Positions 1 through 3,627 of a DNA stretch of 6,215 nt are shown here, piece after piece. Each line of letters begins with the position of its first letter. Position 1 is the first letter of the stretch. This DNA comes from Bacteroidota bacterium. GTDB taxonomy: Bacteria > CLD3 > SB21. The notes below the pieces were generated by a model that was given only the letters and a program-made list of their open reading frames with translations, was not told where the DNA came from and ran no database searches. The stretch spans positions 1 through 6,215 of the forward strand of contig JAGQUY010000307.1 of the NCBI GenBank assembly GCA_020438245.1. The letters are read 5' to 3'. Position numbers and translations under genes: made by a program.

Positions 1-36
1 CGCGGAAGTGATCTTGAGGAAGGAGAGAGCCAAGGC

Positions 37-228
37 TTACCCGTCTGGAGTCGGCACGTTGGCGACCCCGTTCTTGCCAGCAACCTCACCCGCCGCATAG
101 ACTATGCCCTCTTTATGGTAGCGGCGCTCGAAAATAATTCCCTGATCCATGAGGCGCCTGCCATCGTCGGGTGTCGAACGCCCTCTGCCATCGCGCACAC
201 CACCAAATTCCCCGGGCCGTAAGAACAT
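37..228 (-). CDS. Doubtful short hypothetical ORF (63 aa)
   Basis: I do not recognise this ORF. It would encode 63 residues beginning MFLRPGEFGG and ending in a TAA stop at 37-39. The composition is mixed and not obviously low-complexity, with a glycine-rich start and a C-terminal stretch (VYAAGEVAG) that loosely recalls the dinucleotide-binding tail of flavoproteins; that resemblance is too short to support a function. An AAAGG lies about 7 bases before the ATG, but it belongs to the repeat copy that starts near 233, so it may be coincidental. The plus strand is also open over 1-222 in frame 1, so an open frame here is weak evidence for coding. It may be the remnant of a larger gene whose 5' part was replaced by the repeat, or simply non-coding. 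Confidence 0.22.
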   Translation of the reverse strand: MFLRPGEFGGVRDGRGRSTPDDGRRLMDQGIIFERRYHKEGIVYAAGEVAGKNGVANVPTPDG

Positions 229-236
229 GAAGAGGC

Positions 237-282
237 CTTTCGGCCTGCTAAAAAAGACCGTTTCAGATTCTTATGAACAAAG
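237..282 (+). repeat. Direct repeat, copy A (CTTTCGGCCTGC...)
   Basis: This 46-base segment starts CTTTCGGCCTGC, continues through a run of A and CCGTTTCAG, and ends ATGAACAAAG. It recurs at 557-603 with four substitutions and one inserted base. Copy A overlaps a perfect five-base-pair hairpin, AGGCC-TTTC-GGCCT (233-246), which is degraded in copy B. It is followed 13 bases later by the palindrome at 296-324. Confidence 0.8.
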
Positions 283-295
283 ATTCTCCGTCAAT

Positions 296-324
296 GTTCT
301 TTCTTTTGACACAAAAGAAAGAAC
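296..324. repeat. Palindrome 1, 13-bp stem with 3-base loop
   Basis: Arm 296-308 (GTTCTTTCTTTTG) pairs perfectly with 312-324 around the loop ACA. The same core occurs at 727-761. The flank on the right side (325 to about 363), read on the minus strand, resembles the left flank of the second palindrome, including the shared string TTCAGGCG, so the two copies are in opposite orientation. From memory, this TTTCTTTCTTTTG-type palindrome resembles a dispersed intergenic repeat family seen in several bacterial phyla; I could not search for it. Confidence 0.8.
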
Positions 325-386
325 CAAAGAAAATAGCGGCTATGGAAAAATCGCCTGAACGCCCGTCCGCGAAGAGGCGGCGCCAA

Positions 387-408
387 AAGCCCCGACAAGT
401 CGGGGCTT
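387..408. repeat. GC-rich hairpin (AAGCCCCGAC / GTCGGGGCTT)
   Basis: Arms 387-396 and 399-408 are perfectly complementary over ten bases with two bases between them; in RNA the top pairs would open to form a normal loop. There is no T-tract on either side, so it does not look like an intrinsic terminator. It sits inside the repeat mosaic and probably belongs to it. Confidence 0.7.
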
Positions 409-505
409 CGGACAAGTTTGTCGCTCAAATTTACTCGCGAACCGGCCGTTCCGGGCGACGATTTTCCCAAGGCCGCAAGGATCTCATCATGAAAGAGAGT
501 TTCGG

Positions 506-545
506 ATGAAAACCTACGATCTTTAAACCGGGCAACGCCGTTACG
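506..545 (+). pseudogene. Relic of the 5' end of the alcohol dehydrogenase gene
   Basis: The segment beginning ATGAAAACCTACGATCTTT and continuing to GGGCAACGCCGTT matches the first ~41 bases of the dehydrogenase at 798-838, with five substitutions and one missing base (about 35 of 41 aligned positions identical). The reading frame is broken: it reads M-K-T-Y-D-L and then TAA (524-526), where the intact gene reads M-K-S-Y-D-L-L-N-W. Similarity begins at the start codon and ends where repeat sequence begins, near 546. It is therefore a non-functional fragment, either a partial duplication of the gene start or the stump of a second gene copy. The similarity is seen directly; the origin is inferred. 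Confidence 0.72.
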
Positions 546-556
546 CCGGTAAAAGT

Positions 557-603
557 CTTTCGGCCTGCGAAAAAAGGCCGTTTCAGAATTCTCATGAACG
601 AAG
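557..603 (+). repeat. Direct repeat, copy B
   Basis: This 47-base segment is the second copy of the repeat at 237-282. It contains CGGCCT (561-566) and AGGCCG (575-580) as a perfect six-base inverted repeat around an A-rich loop; copy A has one mismatch there. It begins 11 bases after the dehydrogenase relic ends and overlaps the outer arm of the nested palindrome at 586-689. Confidence 0.8.
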
Positions 604-689
604 CGATCAGCGCGGAAAATTGTCTGACGAGACTCCACCCCTGGTGGAGGCGAGGAGTTTTTTCCGCGCCGCGAAGTGAATGAGAATTC
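586..689. repeat. Nested inverted repeats able to form one long hairpin
   Basis: Three pairs of arms lie one inside the other. The outer pair is GAATTCTCAT (586-595) with ATGAGAATTC (680-689). The middle pair is GCGCGGAAAA (610-619) with TTTTCCGCGC (660-669). The inner pair is CTCCACC (633-639) with GGTGGAG (643-649), with loop CCT. All are perfect within the arms. Immediately after it a small hairpin GGCG-T6-CGCC (691-704) leads into the second palindrome. The arrangement suggests a folded mobile-type repeat or a structured RNA rather than a coding sequence. Confidence 0.7.
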
Positions 690-726
690 AGGCGTTTTTT
701 CGCCAACCGTTAGCGCTTTTCTTTTG

Positions 727-761
727 TTTCTTTCTTTTGTCGCGTTGACAAAAGAAAGAAA
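727..761. repeat. Palindrome 2, 15-bp stem with 5-base loop
   Basis: Arm 727-741 (TTTCTTTCTTTTGTC) pairs perfectly with 747-761 around the loop GCGTT. It ends 36 bases before the dehydrogenase start codon. The right-hand side contains TTGACA (745-750), identical to a consensus -35 box, but no good -10 box follows at the usual distance. It is the second copy of the core at 296-324. Confidence 0.85.
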
Positions 762-797
762 GTCAAACTTTGAAAGTCACACCAAGATGGATTACAA

Positions 798-1859
798 ATG
801 AAGAGCTACGATCTTTTGAACTGGGCAACGCCGTTGCGTGTGTGTACGAGGGAAACACCGACACCGAAGGGGACCGAGGTACTCCTGAAACTCACGCACT
901 GCGGCGTCTGTCACACCGATGTTCACGTCCGTGAAGGGCACTACGACCTCGGCGACGGAAAAAAACTGACTTTCGCAGACCGGGGTTACACCCTTCCGAT
1001 TACACCCGGACACGAGCCGGTGGGCGAAGTCGCTGCGGTGGGCGATGCGGTTCGGGACATAGGGGTTGGACAGCGGTATCTGGTGAACCCGTGGATCGGA
1101 TGCGGCAACTGTGTACGGTGCGAGGCAGGAGACGACAATCTCTGCATGCATATGAGCGCCGTCGGATTTGGTCGCTGGGGCGGCTTCAGTACTCATCTTC
1201 TCATTCGTCACCCCAAGTATTTGGTAAACATCGACGGCATTCCGCCGGACAAGGCAGCTCCCCTTTCCTGCTCCGGCCTGACCACCTATAGCGCCATCAA
1301 AAAGCTCTCCCCGCTCGACCCCGATGATTGGGTGGCAGTGATCGGGTGCGGCGGTCTTGGAACGATGGCTATCGCCGTGCTTCGCGGCTTGGGACATAAG
1401 AACATCATCGCCTGCGATCTCGATGATCGCAAACTCGAATCCGCACGTGCCTCAGGGGCTTTAGAAACCTGCAACCTGGGACAAAAGGGCCCCGAAGAAC
1501 TGACCCTCATTGCGGGCGGCCCCCTTTACGCGATGCTCGATTTTGTGGGATCCCCGGCGACCTTAGCACTTGCCATTCCAACGCTACGCAAGGGCGGACG
1601 ATTTGTAGTGTGTGGACTCCTCGGCGGAACCGCAAACATACCCATTCCGCTCATCGCCGTGCGTGAAATTGCAATTCAAGGATCCATTGTCGGGAACACG
1701 CGAGACCTCGTTGCCCTGGTGGACCTTGTCAAACAGGGCCGAATCAAACTGCCGGAGGTGGAGCGTCGTTCTTTCGCAATGGTCGACCAAAGTCTCGACG
1801 ATTTGGCAGCGGGTCGTATTGTTGGCCGAGTGGTGGTGGAAATAGATGGGCGGGAGTAA
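798..1859 (+). CDS. Zinc-dependent medium-chain alcohol dehydrogenase
   Basis: A cytosolic NAD(P)-dependent oxidoreductase of the medium-chain dehydrogenase/reductase family, 353 residues, the usual full length. The N-terminal GroES-like domain carries the catalytic-zinc residues Cys38 (in CGVCHTD), His72-Glu73 (in PGHEPVG) and Cys158 (in PLSCSGLTTY). The structural-zinc lobe has its four cysteines at 102, 105, 108 and 116. The Rossmann domain has GCGGLG at 183-188, and Asp207 at the end of the second strand predicts NAD over NADP. A segment of about 20 residues between the CHTD and GHE motifs (DLGDGKKLTFADRGYTLP) is typical of one bacterial subgroup whose substrate I cannot name. The ATG at 798 is the natural start, since the N-terminus aligns with the family; its ribosome binding site is weak. 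It lies just after the repeat mosaic, and a broken copy of its first 41 bases lies 292 bases upstream. Family assignment is certain; the alcohol or aldehyde substrate is not. Confidence 0.96.
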   Translation: MKSYDLLNWATPLRVCTRETPTPKGTEVLLKLTHCGVCHTDVHVREGHYDLGDGKKLTFADRGYTLPITPGHEPVGEVAAVGDAVRDIGVGQRYLVNPWIGCGNCVRCEAGDDNLCMHMSAVGFGRWGGFSTHLLIRHPKYLVNIDGIPPDKAAPLSCSGLTTYSAIKKLSPLDPDDWVAVIGCGGLGTMAIAVLRGLGHKNIIACDLDDRKLESARASGALETCNLGQKGPEELTLIAGGPLYAMLDFVGSPATLALAIPTLRKGGRFVVCGLLGGTANIPIPLIAVREIAIQGSIVGNTRDLVALVDLVKQGRIKLPEVERRSFAMVDQSLDDLAAGRIVGRVVVEIDGRE

Positions 1860-1875
1860 AAAAGCGACGGCCTCT

Positions 1876-1920
1876 TTCCAAAATTTGAAAAGCATCAAGT
1901 ATTTTGTATAATTTTTGGAA
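1876..1920. repeat. Inverted repeat TTCCAAAA / TTTTGGAA enclosing a promoter
   Basis: The arms 1876-1883 and 1913-1920 are perfectly complementary over eight bases, with 29 bases between them. They bracket the candidate -35 and -10 boxes almost exactly. This could be an operator, a weak hairpin at the end of the dehydrogenase transcript, or chance in an A/T-rich stretch. Confidence 0.45.
1885..1912 (+). promoter_or_regulatory. Candidate sigma70-type promoter for the first VOC gene
   Basis: TTGAAA (1885-1890) and a perfect TATAAT (1907-1912) are separated by 16 bases, close to the housekeeping consensus. Transcription would begin near 1919 and give a leader of roughly 130 bases before the ATG at 2048. 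The leader contains two copies of CAACGCAG (1923-1930 and 1943-1950). This suggests the VOC gene is transcribed separately from the dehydrogenase. Confidence 0.5.
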
Positions 1921-2032
1921 CCCAACGCAGATGCGGGCACATCAACGCAGGATATAACATGCATGCTTTTACTCGGACGAATCGCAAGGGATAGCCTGCG
2001 CGGTCAAACAGATAACCATCATCCGGCATAAA

Positions 2033-2039
2033 AAGGAAG
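2033..2039 (+). promoter_or_regulatory. Ribosome binding site of the first VOC gene
   Basis: AAGGAAG lies eight bases before the ATG at 2048, a good Shine-Dalgarno match at normal spacing. It fixes the start of the 116-residue protein. Confidence 0.7.
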
Positions 2040-2047
2040 AACCGACC

Positions 2048-2398
2048 ATGTCAAACCACGAAAAGATCAACTACGTGGAGTTTCCCGCAAAAGATTTGCA
2101 AGCAACCAAATCTTTCTTTCAATCTGCGTTCGGTTGGTCGTTTGTCGACTACGGACCGGACTACGCCTCTTTCTCCGACCAAGGGCTTGATGGCGGTTTT
2201 TTCAAGGCCGACCTTGCTGCGTCATCTGACCGAGGAAGTGCGCTCATCGTACTTTACAGCGACAATCTGGAACAAACAGAGACGAAGGTAATCAAGGCCG
2301 GAGGCAAGATCGTCAAGCCGATTTTCTCTTTCCCCGGCGGCCGTCGTTTTCACTTCATCGAGCCCAGCGGAAATGAACTCGCCGTGTGGGGCGCCTGA
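2048..2398 (+). CDS. VOC-superfamily (glyoxalase-like) protein
   Basis: A single-domain protein of 116 residues from the vicinal oxygen chelate superfamily, close in pattern to the group called predicted enzymes related to lactoylglutathione lyase. The first beta-alpha-beta-beta-beta module has the typical opening YVEFPAKDL (9-17), followed by FFQSAFGW (23-30). The second module runs from about residue 64 to the end and closes with FIEPSGNELAVW (103-114), the usual ending of this fold. Proteins of this size normally dimerise so that two modules make a site for a metal and a small molecule. The usual metal-binding histidine and final glutamate are not clearly present, so metal dependence is doubtful. 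It is cytosolic and has its own promoter-like leader. A 9-base inverted repeat (CCCAACGCA at 1921-1929, TGCGTTGGG at 2409-2417) flanks the gene. Family assignment is strong; substrate and reaction are unknown. Confidence 0.9.
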   Translation: MSNHEKINYVEFPAKDLQATKSFFQSAFGWSFVDYGPDYASFSDQGLDGGFFKADLAASSDRGSALIVLYSDNLEQTETKVIKAGGKIVKPIFSFPGGRRFHFIEPSGNELAVWGA

Positions 2399-2514
2399 GC
2401 TTGTGAATTGCGTTGGGCAAAACAAACGTAATAAAAGGGATAGCCGTACTGAGCAGATCAACTTAAGATTATCGCCATGCAACCCAGCCCTTCGACGAGC
2501 GTAAACGGATAACG

Positions 2515-2997
2515 ATGCCTTCGTCCATTCAAATCATTCCCTTCCGTTCAAACCTCGCTTCCGCATTTACCGAGCTGAATCGAGCGTGGATTGAACGTCT
2601 ATTCTCTCTCGAAACGGCGGACGAGAAGATCCTGAAAAATCCAAAAGGCGCCATTGTGGATCGGGGAGGTCAGGTATTTTTCGCCATGGACGGATCCCAA
2701 CCGGTTGGAACGGTTGCGGCAATCCGAGATTCTGCGGGCCGATACGAATTGGCAAAGATGGCCGTTGACCCGGCTCATCAGGGTCGCGGAATTGGAAAAC
2801 TGCTCGGTCAGGCGGTTGTTGACTTTGCCCTGTCGCAGGGCGCGAAAGTGCTCTTTCTTGAGACAAGCAGTACGTTGCCGAACGCTATTCGGCTCTATGA
2901 GCGTCTCGGCTTCCGTCATACAACTCCTCCCAAGCCATCTGAGTATGCAAGATCGGATGTTTATATGGAGATCGTTTTTCCAGTTCCGAAGGACTGA
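2515..2997 (+). CDS. GNAT-family N-acetyltransferase
   Basis: A cytosolic acetyl-CoA-dependent transferase of 160 residues, a normal length for one GNAT domain. The central strand and helix carry the acetyl-CoA pyrophosphate-binding loop QGRGIG (89-94), preceded by LAKMAVDPAH (79-88), the classic motif A. Motif B follows as FLETSSTLPNAIRLYERLGF (114-133), where the Tyr-Glu-Arg-Leu-Gly-Phe segment is characteristic. The N-terminal part (17-70) supplies the acceptor-binding side. The acceptor could be an amino acid, a polyamine, an antibiotic or a protein, and nothing here decides. No good Shine-Dalgarno sequence precedes the ATG. An 11-codon open frame (ATG 2477, stop TAA 2510-2512) ends two bases before it, so translation by coupling is conceivable. 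Upstream spacing from the first VOC gene is 116 bases. Confidence 0.93.
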   Translation: MPSSIQIIPFRSNLASAFTELNRAWIERLFSLETADEKILKNPKGAIVDRGGQVFFAMDGSQPVGTVAAIRDSAGRYELAKMAVDPAHQGRGIGKLLGQAVVDFALSQGAKVLFLETSSTLPNAIRLYERLGFRHTTPPKPSEYARSDVYMEIVFPVPKD

Positions 2998-3121
2998 ATG
3001 TCCAACAGTTTTCATTATTAACTCCAGTAACCTGTTTGTTTTATAAGACGGATTGAGTAAAATCAGAGAGTTGAAATCAGGTCGTCAAACGGCCGCCATT
3101 CTGCGACACTAAACAAAATTC

Positions 3122-3128
3122 AGAGGAG
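3122..3128 (+). promoter_or_regulatory. Ribosome binding site of the second VOC gene
   Basis: AGAGGAG lies five bases before the ATG at 3134. It is one of the best Shine-Dalgarno matches in the window and supports this start. Confidence 0.7.
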
Positions 3129-3133
3129 AGAAT

Positions 3134-3523
3134 ATGTCCGGTCCCGCACGGGCAGGTTTGTTTATTTACGCCAAAGAGTTGAAGAACATCGCCCGCTTCT
3201 ATGGTTCGGTGGCCGGGATGTCGAACATTCATGAAACAGATGAGATCATCGTCCTTCAATCTCCGGACATCCAGCTGATAGTTCACCAGATCCCGGAAAA
3301 GATTGCCGCAGACATCGTTATCCGCATTCCGCCTGAGCGCAGAGAAGATACTGCCTTGAAGTTCTTTTTCACGGTTCACAGCATTGCCGATGTGAGATCC
3401 ATGGCTGCACAATTGGGCGGCAGGGTATTCAATGAATCCTGGCAGGGCCCGGGGTTTGTGGTGTGCAATGCCATGGACCCGGAGGGCAATGTATTTCATA
3501 TCCGCGAAAATACGGCGACGTAA
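3134..3523 (+). CDS. VOC-superfamily protein with atypical metal positions
   Basis: A single-domain protein of 129 residues, with the layout of glyoxalase/bleomycin-resistance/dioxygenase proteins. The first module opens LFIYAKELKNIARFYGSVAGM (9-29), matching the family pattern of a beta strand, the K/D-L turn and the helix ending in FY. The second module begins near FFFTVHSIADVRSMAAQLGG (77-96) and ends MDPEGNVFHIRE (114-125), the standard DPxGN turn. Two things are unusual: the first strand lacks the histidine that usually binds metal, and the strand after DPEGN has His122 where most enzymes have glutamate. It may be a binding protein of the bleomycin-resistance type or a metal enzyme with a changed site. 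It is last of the four plus-strand genes, 136 bases after the acetyltransferase and just before a stem-loop. Fold is confident; function is unknown. Confidence 0.87.
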   Translation: MSGPARAGLFIYAKELKNIARFYGSVAGMSNIHETDEIIVLQSPDIQLIVHQIPEKIAADIVIRIPPERREDTALKFFFTVHSIADVRSMAAQLGGRVFNESWQGPGFVVCNAMDPEGNVFHIRENTAT

Positions 3524-3531
3524 ATAGGTTC

Positions 3532-3570
3532 GAGCGACTGTCCGAAATTACAAATCCCGGACAGCCGCTC
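3532..3570. terminator. Stem-loop between convergent genes
   Basis: GAGCG-a-CTGTCCG (3532-3544) pairs with CGGACAG-c-CGCTC (3558-3570): twelve base pairs with one A-C mismatch and a 13-base loop. It starts eight bases after the stop codon of the second VOC gene, and the receptor gene converges on it from the other side. The plus-strand tail (TTCCCTT) is only a weak T-tract, so termination efficiency is uncertain. It may act in both directions. Confidence 0.55.
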
Positions 3571-3627
3571 TTCCCTTCAACCGATCACCTGGAATCTTAA
3601 CTCAGTAAACCGATTTAAAACGTTGGT

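Larger units (their letters stand above)
229..797. other. Gene-free repeat mosaic upstream of the alcohol dehydrogenase
   Basis: About 570 bases without a credible gene. The stretch is built from short repeats: one direct repeat in two copies, two long A/T-rich palindromes, a GC-rich hairpin, nested inverted repeats and a broken copy of the next gene's start. The ORFs that run through it (for example on the minus strand over 291-638 and 431-706) are rich in Arg, Lys and Phe, match no family I know, and follow the repeat sequence. I read them as non-coding. Individual elements are listed separately. Confidence 0.7.

Noticed and set aside
291..706. Minus-strand ORFs of 115 and 91 residues over the repeat mosaic
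   Set aside because: They overlap each other, run through palindromes and the dehydrogenase relic, and are rich in Arg, Lys and Phe. Their termini are translations of the TTTCTTTCTTTTG repeat.
745..773. TTGACA (745-750) as the -35 box of the dehydrogenase promoter
   Set aside because: The hexamer lies in the palindrome's loop and right arm and also occurs in palindrome 1 (306-311). The sequence 17 bases downstream (CTTTGA) is a poor -10 box, and the match to the Bacteroidota TAnnTTTG box is imperfect.
792..1397. 201-residue ORF antisense to the dehydrogenase
   Set aside because: The plus-strand frame has complete zinc and Rossmann motifs. The antisense frame has no recognisable family features.
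2482..2499. Half of a known CCTTCGAC-type dispersed repeat before the acetyltransferase
   Set aside because: Only one half (AGCCCTTCGACGAGC) is present and the complementary arm is missing, so a repeat call would rest on memory of a short string.
1860..3133. Integron attC sites between the small genes
   Set aside because: Only isolated heptamers were found. None of the three gaps contains a correctly ordered inverse core, body and GTTRRRY core.
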